A stretch of DNA of 64,000 bases from NCBI RefSeq assembly GCF_000259275.1, contig NC_017735.1, forward strand, positions 1,364,001 to 1,428,000. The letters run 5' to 3'. Positions within the stretch are counted from its first letter, which is position 1; the number at the start of each line of letters is the position of its first letter. Made by a program: the position numbers and the translations under genes. Source of the DNA: Helicobacter cetorum MIT 99-5656. Its GTDB lineage: Bacteria; Campylobacterota; Campylobacteria; Campylobacterales; Helicobacteraceae. This document shows positions 28,559-36,741 of the stretch, in pieces. The notes beneath the pieces were generated by a model, which saw only the letters and a list, made by a program, of their open reading frames with translations, did no database searches and was not told where the DNA came from.

Positions 28559-29345
28559 CTTGTTTTTGTTGTAAGGATAGCTCTCTTACTTCTTGTAAGA
28601 AGTTTTGCATTTTTGCATAATTTTCTTTAAAAAATTCTATGTAAGGTGCGTAGTTATTGGTCTCATAATATTCTATCATAGCCCCCCTATATTGCTTATA
28701 GCAATCTTTGTTATCTTCTAAAATGACTAAGGGCATGATATTATGATTTTTTAAAGCGATAAACTGCATGCACCTTGCAGTGCGTTTGTTACAATCTTCA
28801 AAATACTGCAAATAGCATAGGTTGTTGTGTAAAAAAATGGCTTGTTCAAAAGGGTTTTCTATTTTATCTATTTGAGTAAAAACAAACTTCATTTCAGTGT
28901 GTAGTTTATCCCCTGTGCTTAAAGGTAAATAAGAAGTGCCACTAATGCCACTTAGATTATGTTTTCGCATAATGCCTTGATTAGATTTAAGAACTAATTC
29001 TTCACTTAATATAGAGTGTATTTCTAAGCAAGTTTCTAAATTCAATTTTAAATCATTGTTTAAGATAAAATCAAAGGCTTTTTTTAGATTGAGTATCATT
29101 TTAGCATCGCCATATTTCTTACCCCCAGCTGTTAGCCCCTCTTCTAATAAGCAAAGGGTGTCTAGTTTATTGTAAGTATTGCCCTCAATTTGAGCGCTTG
29201 AATAAATGAAATCAAAGCCTAACTTTTCAAACAAGCCCTTAGCATTTTTAAATTCATCAAAATGACAAATAAGGCTATTAAGCTCTTTCTTTTCTTTAGC
29301 GTTTAAAATTTGTAGGTTATTAAGGGCATTAGGATTGTATTGCAT
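28479..29345 (-). CDS. Fic-domain protein with altered catalytic motif and basic tail
   Basis: The 288-residue protein has the class II Fic layout: an N-terminal inhibitory motif S50-x3-E54-G-N (SAQIEGN) and the Fic core loop QYFEDCNKRTAR at 180-191. In active Fic enzymes the first residue of this loop is histidine, which deprotonates the target hydroxyl; here codon CAG gives Gln180. Two glycines of the usual GNGR are also changed (C, K), the latter as in Doc. Classic AMPylation may thus be lost. The last 25 residues, ending PKRRR, repeat the tail of the AbiEii-type protein. Fic proteins with secretion tails are known type IV effectors in Bartonella. Confidence 0.82.
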   Translation of the reverse strand: MQYNPNALNNLQILNAKEKKELNSLICHFDEFKNAKGLFEKLGFDFIYSSAQIEGNTYNKLDTLCLLEEGLTAGGKKYGDAKMILNLKKAFDFILNNDLKLNLETCLEIHSILSEELVLKSNQGIMRKHNLSGISGTSYLPLSTGDKLHTEMKFVFTQIDKIENPFEQAIFLHNNLCYLQYFEDCNKRTARCMQFIALKNHNIMPLVILEDNKDCYKQYRGAMIEYYETNNYAPYIEFFKENYAKMQNFLQEVRELSLQQKQAHSNSYDNADDLDNSNEYAHTPKRRR

Positions 29346-29368
29346 AAATTCCGCCTTTTAGTCTAGTT

Positions 29369-29594
29369 TCATTGATAGGGGTTGATAGAAAGGACATGCT
29401 GAATATTCTCCATAGGAATGTGATAATCTTGTGAAAACCATTGTTTCTTGCGTAGTTGCCTCTGTTTGAATGCTATATATCACATATTTATCTATATCGT
29501 TTAAATTAGTTGTTTTCTTTTTCATAAAAAGTTCTAGTTGGTATTCTAAACTCACATGCTTATTTTTATTGCCAATAGAGTTTGATTTAACCAA
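29369..29594 (-). pseudogene. Broken copy of the small partner gene before Fic
   Basis: This frame matches the 83-residue partner of the AbiEii-type cassette from NSIGNKNK onward but lacks its first residues, which are replaced by the 48-bp promoter repeat. A 2-bp deletion near 29440 shifts the frame. Restoring it gives WFSQDYHIPMENI and the same INPYQ end with stop at 29369-29371. The block 29369-29582 (214 bp) pairs with 27250-27465 (216 bp), confirming the deletion size. Confidence 0.72.
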
Positions 29595-29636
29595 TTATAA
29601 CACAAACAAAAATAACTATAAAAGATTGTTATTACT
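29589..29636 (-). repeat. 48-bp promoter-bearing repeat, copy 2
   Basis: Identical to 28333-28380. Its last 5 bp include the stop codon of the truncated orfQ, so the repeat marks the point where orfQ lost its 3' part. Confidence 0.85.
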
Positions 29637-32600
29637 CAAAAATGTAATCATTAGTTATAGGCTCTTTATAGATTAACTCATCTTCTTCTAACTCTTTTAA
29701 GGTGTTTTCTAAGCTCTGTTGCTTGTAATTTTCCTGAATGAATTGTAAATCTAGTTTGCCCCTTTCACTCAAGCTTGCCATAAGGGCTTCTTTGGCGTTA
29801 TTTATCACAATAGGAGTGTTAGGGTTAATGGTTCTTTCAAAAAAGATACGAGCTTTTTGGGCCTGTGCTTTTTTAGGGGCAATGCCTTGTTTTTTAGCTT
29901 CCTTTTTGCTGATTTCTTTTTCAAAATGCGTTTCTAGAGCTACTACTCGCATGCCAAAGGCGTCTTCTTTAATGTCCTTGTAATTTTTGTTTTCATTCAA
30001 ATAGCCATGCTTTTTAACAAATTTTTCATACAGAATATTGAGATTAGAGCGTTTGCTTTTTAATTTTTGTTCTGTGCTTAAGGGGTTTAGCTCGCTGTTA
30101 GACAAGTCTATTAAGGCATCTCTTAGGGGGATATAATCTAAAAGGTGTTGTTTGATAGTAACGCTTCCTTGTTTGTGGTTCAAGCCAGCATTTTTTAAAA
30201 AAATCTCGTTCTCGTTGTCTTCTAAGCTATCAAACTGAAAGATTTCGTTTTCAAATTCTACAAATGCCCCGCTCTTAAGATAGGTGGCTTTTTGTTTTAA
30301 GCTCTTAAACTTAGGGTGTGAATGATTGATGGCTAACAAATTTTGTTTGTAGGTGGTCTTGTGGTAGGTATAAACATTGCTAGGTAAAACATGAGCCACA
30401 AAGTTTTGCATCTTTTCTTCTAGGGGTTTTCCTAACTCGCCCCTAGCATTTAAAACAAATTTGTGATAGCGTGTGTCATACTCTAAGCTTTCACTCCCTA
30501 AAACATGCTCTTTAAAGCGTGTGAAATACTCATTTTGACGCACTTTTAAAAGGCTTTCAATGAGAGCATTATGTAAAATTTCTACATTATCTGCATCGTT
30601 ATTAACACAATTCAGTAGGTAGCCCCCTAAAAACTCTTCTTCATTAACTTTCTCATAAACAAAGCCTAATCTTTTAGCAATAGGCTCATAGAGTTTTTTA
30701 ACGCTTTCTAAATCCAAGCCACCAAGATATTCATTCGCACTAGCTTTGTTTTCAAACAAAGCAACAGCATTAACAAAGTCCTTATCCAACTCATTATCTT
30801 TCCCCTTTTTAAAAAACACCATATCGCACCCCACTTCAGTGTTGCTCTCATTGAAAAATCCTTTAGGCAATCTCATAGCCCCCAAGAAAGTTGCATGTTT
30901 AGAAATGTATTCACGCATTTTATGATTGGAGCTATCTAAGAAATTGCTCGTAACAATAAAAGCCATTAGCCCATCTTCTTTGAGATTTTTTATCGCATTG
31001 CCTAAGAAATAATTGTGGATAGTGTGATGAGACAATTCTTCATCATTCAAATCAGTAATGACTTCATCACCAAAAGGGGGATTTCCTATGAATACATCAT
31101 AGTCTCTCCGCATAATGAATTTTTGTAAAGCAAGGTTTTGGATATTGGAATTAGGGTGTAGTTTTTTAGCGATTTGAGAACTAATAGGGTCTAATTCAGT
31201 CGCACTGAATTTGTAATTCAAACCACTAGGAGCATAGGTTAAGAACATGCCATTCCCACAACTTGGCTCAAAAAGGTGTTTTTCGTTTGCATCATTATTG
31301 AAGCCCAATCTATCTAGGGCTTGATAAATGCAATCAATTGCCATTTTAGGCGTGTAGTAAGCGTCATCACTGCTTTTTTTAGCGGCTTCAAAATCAGCAT
31401 CGCCTAAGAGTGCTTTTAATTCTAAAGCTTCTTTTTCATGCTTAGAGCTATCAAAATAACTGCTTAAAGCTCCCCAGCCACTGAATTTAACTAAGATTTC
31501 TTGCTCTTCTTTGGTGGCAACTCTTTTACCTAGCTCTTTTAAAAGCGTGATAGCTTCAATATTAGCCTTGTAACGCTCTTTTTTGGTGGTAGGAATATCT
31601 AGCTTGTGAGTGGCTTTAAAATCAATGAGAAGCTCGGTATGGTTTGAAGTTTCGCTTGGCTCTGAATGATTGAACAAATTAGGCTCTGTTTGTTGTAAGG
31701 AGTTAGGCTCTAGTGTAATAACACTAGGTCCTACACTCCCCAAAGACATTTGAGATGTGGGGTTTTCTTTAGAATGATTTAAGGGGGTTGTAGTAAGCTT
31801 ATGACTTGCTAGGCTCTCAACAGGCTCTTTAGAGTTATCCCACTCTCTTCTAGGTTCTTTATATCCATTTGGAAGAAGTCCATAATGACTTGCATCGCCT
31901 GTTCGCCCCATTGTTTGTCTGTCAGGCTCTTGGTGATGTTTGGAATGAGTGTGATGTGTTGGAAGAGATTGATTTCGTTCATCTCTAAAATCTCCCCATC
32001 GGTTATGCCTTTGGCTCTGCTGATTTCTGCTTGAGTGTTCGTTAAGACTTTCAATTCCATTTGGGCTTGGGGGTTGAGTAGCATGTTGATGAGTATATAA
32101 GTTTCTTGCTCTATCAACCATTTTATTGTCTTTGGAAAGTAGGCTATCCATCTCTCTAGGATTGTGAAGCCATGCATTTCTAGTTTCTTGGTCTCCCAAG
32201 CTCTCACTAGATATTCCCAGTCCTCTTTGGTTAGATTGTAGTTCGCTAGTATTCTCTCCCCAATCCATGTCGGGTGTGTCTCTATGTAGGGTTTGGTGGG
32301 TATGTGGTTCAAGCTGGCGTGAATTGCTGCTTGTATCTCTAACTCTTTCTCCAGTATGCGGATTTGTTTCTTGGATTTTTTCTCTTGTTTCATGTTCTTC
32401 TCCCTTATTGTTGTTGTTTAATTCTACACTATTTAAAATTAAATTATTCTTAATAGCGTTATTAGTAATAGAGTTATCACTAATAGAATGATTTTCTTTT
32501 AAGGCTAATTCTTTTGATAGAATTTTACTAATTTCATTGTTTAAATGCATGCCAAACTTATGGTCTAGTTCATCAAACATACTATCCACTAAGTCTTTTT

Positions 32601-34722
32601 CAATGTTAAAGCCTATGCTATCAAAATAGTTTCTTACATTGATGTTAAGATTTCTTTGATTTCTACGGCTATTGTAGTAAAGTCCGTCGCCATCACTACT
32701 AAGATAGTTAGCTCTTATCATTTTTTCTTGTATATTTTTTAGAGTGTCTATGGTTAGCTTATGCTCTTTAAGGGTGTTAAAGACAATTTGATAGACTGAG
32801 TTATCTGTAGTAGTGTTGTCTAGCGTTTGGTTGTTTTCTTTGGTGTTTAATTCTGTCGTATTATTAGAATTAGTATTATTTAATTCCATTTTATCGTTAG
32901 TAGAATTGTTAGAATTAGCGTTATTTAACTCTACACTATTATCTGTAATATTATTCTCTTGTGTATAGTTTAGCTCTGTATTGTTTTTAAGAGTATTTTC
33001 AGCATTTTGCAACCTTTCTAATGCGTTTAATTGCTCTTTAGTCAAACTCAAGCTTTCAGTGATAACTTCAATAGATTTTTCAATGCAATTTTCTAAAATC
33101 TCTAAAAGTTTCTTAGGGCTATAAGGCAAATTGAATTTATCATAGAATTTTCTAGTGTTAGGGTCTTTAAGAAGTTGTAACCCTATGTGGCTATTTGCTA
33201 GGCTTTCATTAGTTTGAGTAGCTTTTATAAGCCTGTATCTAAAATCAGGCTCATTGGCTATAGTGTTATCTTTTATGCTTTGGAGTAAGCCTTGTAGATT
33301 ATTTAGGTTTTGCTCTAGTTCGTTTAAATCCTGTGAGAAATGATTTGTCTCATCTCTTTCTTTTGCTTGCTCGTTAGAATGAGCAAGCTTCTTATTAGTG
33401 TCAATAGGGTTTAATTCATCTGTAAGAATTTCTACACCACCAGCATGTTGTAAGGAGTTAGGTTCTAGGGTTGCTTGTGCAACACTAGGTCCTACACTCC
33501 CCAAAGGCATTAAATCTGTAGGAAGTTGTTGCTCTATAGAACTATTTTCTAAAGGCTCGTTATTTTGAATGGTTTTTATAAGTCTAAAATCAGGCTCATT
33601 GGATATTACATTGTTTTCTTTAGTTTCATTAGGCTCTATTGTATTATTGCTAGTGTTATCTAATTCTATTGTATTGTCAATAGTTTTATTATCCATAAGG
33701 CTATTAGCTGTAATCAAATCCCCCACAATGACACTAAGACTTCGTGTGATTAAAGCATTAAATTCCTTGTTGTTATAGTAGAGATTTTCAAAATCTCTAC
33801 TCATATCTTTTTTAAAGTCATTTAACACCATAGAACTAATATCTATATTTCTCTTAAAGGTGTTAATAATGGCGTTATTAGAAACAATGGCATTAAGCTT
33901 TTGATTAAACTCTTCTTTTAAAGCTTCTTTGTTTGGCTCATTATTGATTAAATCTTGTAATTGCTCTAAGGGGGTTTTAATAGGTTCTAAATTCTTTTTG
34001 TTAATTAAATCCCCCACAATCACGCTAATATTCTTAAGTAAGAGAGTTTGAAATTCTTTGTTAGAAAAATAAACTTCTTTAAAATCATTGCTCATATCTT
34101 CTGTGAAATAAGTTAAAGCCAGCAATTTTATATCTTCAGGGTCTTTATATTCATTAAAAAGCTCTCTAATCTCTTTATTATTAGCAACTTCATTGATATT
34201 TTGCTCAAATTCTTCTAGTAATAACTTTTTGTTATTCTCGTTACTAAGTGTATTTTCCAATTGTTTTAAAAAAGTTTGAGTGCGTTTGAACTGATTGTTG
34301 AGTGGGTTATGTAAATCTATTAAATCTATGCCAAACTCTTTGTGAAACTTAGCACAAAACTCTCGCATAAGCGTTTCTAGTTTGTCTAGCTTGTTTTCTA
34401 AACTTTCATGATACGCCCCATTCAAACGCACGGCATTTTTAAACTCATACCATTCTTGCATGGTAGGAATGGTTGTAATGTCTTTAGGGGTAGCTGGGTT
34501 ACCACTATCTAAAACTTCAAAATTCATTGTATAGAAATGGTTTAAAAAAGCATTATTAGGCATTAATTTTGCCTGTAATACTCTAAGACTAGATTTATCT
34601 TTGATGGCATCTCTCATAGTGCGTTTGCAAATATCAATATCCCATAATAAATATTCTAAATTCTTAACAAACTCATTGCTTGTAGAAGGCGAGCCTAACT
34701 CTTTAGCTAGAAATTCTTTCAT
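29632..34722 (-). CDS. OrfQ-type DNA methylase, C-terminally truncated
   Basis: OrfQ of TnPZ/ICEHptfs elements is a giant (about 2,800 residues) methylase-helicase. This 1,696-residue version keeps a long N-terminal part with N/T-rich low-complexity blocks (about 350-720 and 780-830) and a repeated LGSVGPSV...LEPNSLQ unit. It also keeps a full N6-adenine methyltransferase domain: FEPSCGNGMFL near 1150 and catalytic NPPFG near 1213. The helicase half is missing; the frame stops at the 48-bp repeat. The start codon lies 7 bp from the right end of the element and has no good ribosome site there, so expression may depend on what is joined to the end. Confidence 0.8.
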   Translation of the reverse strand: MKEFLAKELGSPSTSNEFVKNLEYLLWDIDICKRTMRDAIKDKSSLRVLQAKLMPNNAFLNHFYTMNFEVLDSGNPATPKDITTIPTMQEWYEFKNAVRLNGAYHESLENKLDKLETLMREFCAKFHKEFGIDLIDLHNPLNNQFKRTQTFLKQLENTLSNENNKKLLLEEFEQNINEVANNKEIRELFNEYKDPEDIKLLALTYFTEDMSNDFKEVYFSNKEFQTLLLKNISVIVGDLINKKNLEPIKTPLEQLQDLINNEPNKEALKEEFNQKLNAIVSNNAIINTFKRNIDISSMVLNDFKKDMSRDFENLYYNNKEFNALITRSLSVIVGDLITANSLMDNKTIDNTIELDNTSNNTIEPNETKENNVISNEPDFRLIKTIQNNEPLENSSIEQQLPTDLMPLGSVGPSVAQATLEPNSLQHAGGVEILTDELNPIDTNKKLAHSNEQAKERDETNHFSQDLNELEQNLNNLQGLLQSIKDNTIANEPDFRYRLIKATQTNESLANSHIGLQLLKDPNTRKFYDKFNLPYSPKKLLEILENCIEKSIEVITESLSLTKEQLNALERLQNAENTLKNNTELNYTQENNITDNSVELNNANSNNSTNDKMELNNTNSNNTTELNTKENNQTLDNTTTDNSVYQIVFNTLKEHKLTIDTLKNIQEKMIRANYLSSDGDGLYYNSRRNQRNLNINVRNYFDSIGFNIEKDLVDSMFDELDHKFGMHLNNEISKILSKELALKENHSISDNSITNNAIKNNLILNSVELNNNNKGEEHETREKIQETNPHTGERVRDTSSNSRQLEPHTHQTLHRDTPDMDWGENTSELQSNQRGLGISSESLGDQETRNAWLHNPREMDSLLSKDNKMVDRARNLYTHQHATQPPSPNGIESLNEHSSRNQQSQRHNRWGDFRDERNQSLPTHHTHSKHHQEPDRQTMGRTGDASHYGLLPNGYKEPRREWDNSKEPVESLASHKLTTTPLNHSKENPTSQMSLGSVGPSVITLEPNSLQQTEPNLFNHSEPSETSNHTELLIDFKATHKLDIPTTKKERYKANIEAITLLKELGKRVATKEEQEILVKFSGWGALSSYFDSSKHEKEALELKALLGDADFEAAKKSSDDAYYTPKMAIDCIYQALDRLGFNNDANEKHLFEPSCGNGMFLTYAPSGLNYKFSATELDPISSQIAKKLHPNSNIQNLALQKFIMRRDYDVFIGNPPFGDEVITDLNDEELSHHTIHNYFLGNAIKNLKEDGLMAFIVTSNFLDSSNHKMREYISKHATFLGAMRLPKGFFNESNTEVGCDMVFFKKGKDNELDKDFVNAVALFENKASANEYLGGLDLESVKKLYEPIAKRLGFVYEKVNEEEFLGGYLLNCVNNDADNVEILHNALIESLLKVRQNEYFTRFKEHVLGSESLEYDTRYHKFVLNARGELGKPLEEKMQNFVAHVLPSNVYTYHKTTYKQNLLAINHSHPKFKSLKQKATYLKSGAFVEFENEIFQFDSLEDNENEIFLKNAGLNHKQGSVTIKQHLLDYIPLRDALIDLSNSELNPLSTEQKLKSKRSNLNILYEKFVKKHGYLNENKNYKDIKEDAFGMRVVALETHFEKEISKKEAKKQGIAPKKAQAQKARIFFERTINPNTPIVINNAKEALMASLSERGKLDLQFIQENYKQQSLENTLKELEEDELIYKEPITNDYIFE

Positions 34723-34728
34723 TCTCTA

Positions 34729-34735
34729 AAGAATG
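34729..34735 (+). repeat. Right AAGAATG boundary (attR-like)
   Basis: Second copy of the boundary repeat. Just inside it CATTCT (34720-34725) mirrors the AGAATG with a 4-base gap, an inverted pair that could be the two XerT arms. Confidence 0.82.
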
Positions 34736-35770
34736 GTAAATCTTCTAAGACTATTAAAAGCACCGATGGAGCTTTTATACTGAATACTAAGAAGAGATAG
34801 AGCAGGAACTTTTGAACCCCAAATTGTAAAGAAAAATCAAACTAGTATCTCTAATGAAATAGAAAGATTGGATACTCTCTATGTATGGCTTAGGATTGAA
34901 CTATAAGGATATTGTAAAACATATTTGAAGAAATTTATAGGATAGAGTTAAGTATAGCCACTATGAGTGCCATTACAGATAAAATCATAGACAAGCTAAG
35001 AGAATGTCCAAATTAGACTCCTTAAAGCTATCTATCCTTTTGTGTGATTTAGATGCAATCCACTATAAGATTAAAGAAGATGGTAGGTATGTTACTAAGG
35101 CGGTTTATACCATTCTAGCACTAGATTTAGAGGGTAAGAAAGAAGTTTTAGGATTATATTTAAGTGAAAGTAAAGGGGGCTAATTTTTGGCTTAGTGTTC
35201 TTACTGATTTAAAAAATAGAGGGTTAGAGGATATTCTTATAGCCTCAGTTGATGGCTTAAAAGGATTTCCTGAAGCTATCAATAGTATTTTTCCTAAGAC
35301 TGAGGTGCAACTTTGTATAGTCCATCAGATTAGAAATTCTATTAAGTATGTAGGGAGTAAGTATCAAAAAGAGTTTTTAAAAGATTTAAAGCTAGTCTAT
35401 CAAGCTCCTAATAAGCAAAAGGCAGAAGATGAACTCTTAAATTTTGATAGAGTTGTGGGGTAGCAAGTATCTTTTAGTGCTTAAATCTTGGCATAGCAAG
35501 TAAGATAACTTATCGTTATTTTTTAAGTATCCCCCTGCTTAGAAAGATTATCTATACGACTAACATTATTGAGCTAGTCCATAGACAATTTGAAAAAATT
35601 AACTAAAACTATAAGGGGGTTTTTCTAATGAAAATTCTTTATTAAAATTACTCTATATGGGTATTTTAAACGCTACTTCTAAATAGGGTATGCCTATTTC
35701 ATAATTCTAGTCTAACCTTATCTCAATTAGCTATTTTCTTTGAGAATAGATTAAAGAGAAGTATTTAGAG
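34733..35770 (+). pseudogene. C-terminal part of IS256-family transposase
   Basis: Reading across several frames gives the mutator-type transposase in order: GKSSKTIKS, AGTFEPQIVKKNQTS, LDAIHYKIKEDGRYVTKAVY (first catalytic Asp), ANFWLSVLTDLKNRGLEDIL, VDGLKGFPEAINSIFPKTEVQLCIVHQIRNS (second Asp), then degraded IYTTNIIE-type and LTLSQLAIFFE pieces. Stops and frameshifts are spread throughout. The longest intact frame is 35164-35463. Confidence 0.88.
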
Positions 35771-35820
35771 ATTTAAAAGGTTATAAATATGTTACTTGAC
35801 ACAGAATTTGGAATGGTCTC

Positions 35821-35938
35821 GTTTTTATTGAGTATCATAAAAAGAGAGGTTTCTCTCCCTATGAAATTTGTTATTTCAACTTATCGTTAGCTACATTAAG
35901 AAAAATGTTTAAACTCAGTATTTTGTTAAAACAGAAGA
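35821..35938 (+). pseudogene. Remnant frame outside the IS, interrupted by it
   Basis: Immediately after the right inverted repeat a short frame reads FIEYHKKRGFSPYEICYF and stops. The Y-x-KR...P-E pattern recalls the end of DDE integrases, so the IS may have landed in an older transposase gene, but the left side shows no matching frame. Low certainty. Confidence 0.25.
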
Positions 35939-36741
35939 AATAAATTTAATGCTTGAACCCCCTAATTAAGAGTGGGGTAGTGAAATCTAAAAATGAAATA
36001 CCTTTAATTTTGATAGCGTGAGAATGTGAGAAATAGGATAATAGAATAATCAAAAGAGTTTTTTAAACTCTAATAGGGTTCTAAACCCTTTCAAACACTC
36101 TTAATTCTCTATAGCAAGATTAATAACAATATCAACAATAATAACAAAAACATAAAATCAACTTAGAATAAGAATAATATAAGAATAAAAGGTCTTATTA
36201 AAAAAGATTTAACAATTATGCCTTAACCCATAACCCAAAATCATAGTAACCTTAAGAATAGTTAGTGCTAAAACATAAAACAATATAAAAATTAAAATTT
36301 TTATTAACAACACTACTATAACAATGTATAAAATTAACTTGAATTTGAAGTGTTATAAGGAGTTCATAGCAAGAATAAAAAGCAGAGATAATAAAGATAA
36401 CAAAGAACTAAAACCAAAAACTAAAAGCAACGATAACAGAGTTAAAACTAAAAAATAAAACAAAAAACAACGATAAAAACCAAAAACAAGATTAAAAATA
36501 ATAGCAACAAAACCTAAAAAAATGATTTGTATTAAAAGCGGTTAAAAAAGATGAAAAAAACAAAAACTAAAACAAGGAGCAACAACAAAAATCAACAATA
36601 AAGCTTTAACCCCCTATCCAACTCCAAACACTCTTTTAGTGTTAAATAGGTTAGTTCTAGGTTGCAAAAATTTAAGAGTATTTGAGAAAGTTAAAAAGAG
36701 CCTTAGAATAAATTGCCCCTTTTTAAAAGGGGTTAAGAGAT
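35939..36741 (+). other. Non-coding, A-rich spacer before the adhesin gene
   Basis: No gene is visible. Two small hairpins (AGAGTTT/AAACTCT and GGGTT/AACCC, about 36056-36095) occur. From 36110 to 36600 the plus strand is extremely A-rich and T-poor, with recurring AACAACGATAA and AAACCAAAAAC words. Confidence 0.5.

Larger units (their letters stand above)
20467..34735 (+). mobile_element. TnPZ/ICEHptfs-related element with relaxase and XerT, lacking conjugation genes
   Basis: The element is bounded by direct AAGAATG repeats at 20467-20473 and 34729-34735, the integration motif reported for H. pylori plasticity-zone elements. Inside are, in order: a 22-bp iteron array, hairpins, a relaxase, xerT, three cargo toxins (AbiEii type, HEPN Abi, Fic) and a truncated OrfQ methylase whose first codon is only 7 bp from the right end. 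No VirB/VirD4, TopA or ParA genes are present. This suggests a deletion derivative of an ICE that could be mobilised in trans. Movement is untested. Confidence 0.82.
20227..35820 (+). mobile_element. Decayed IS256-family insertion sequence split by a nested 14.3-kb element
   Basis: Imperfect 25-bp terminal inverted repeats lie at 20227-20251 and 35796-35820, sharing an identical inner core (AAATTCTGTGTCAA). The IS itself is about 1.33 kb: 20227-20473 on the left and 34736-35820 on the right. The protein frame runs from the left half (ending ...NRKNG) straight into the right half (GKSSKTIKS...), proving a single original gene. Everything between is a younger insertion. Both halves contain frameshifts and stops, so the IS is dead. 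Confidence 0.88.

Noticed and set aside
31809..32393. A 194-codon frame within orfQ
   Set aside because: It overlaps orfQ in another frame, in a low-complexity region, and has no ribosome site or recognisable domain.
20467..34735. A CRISPR array in the 22-bp repeat region (20593-21061)
   Set aside because: Repeat cores are only about 8 bases and degenerate, period is 22 bp, and no cas genes are near; spacer-repeat geometry does not fit.
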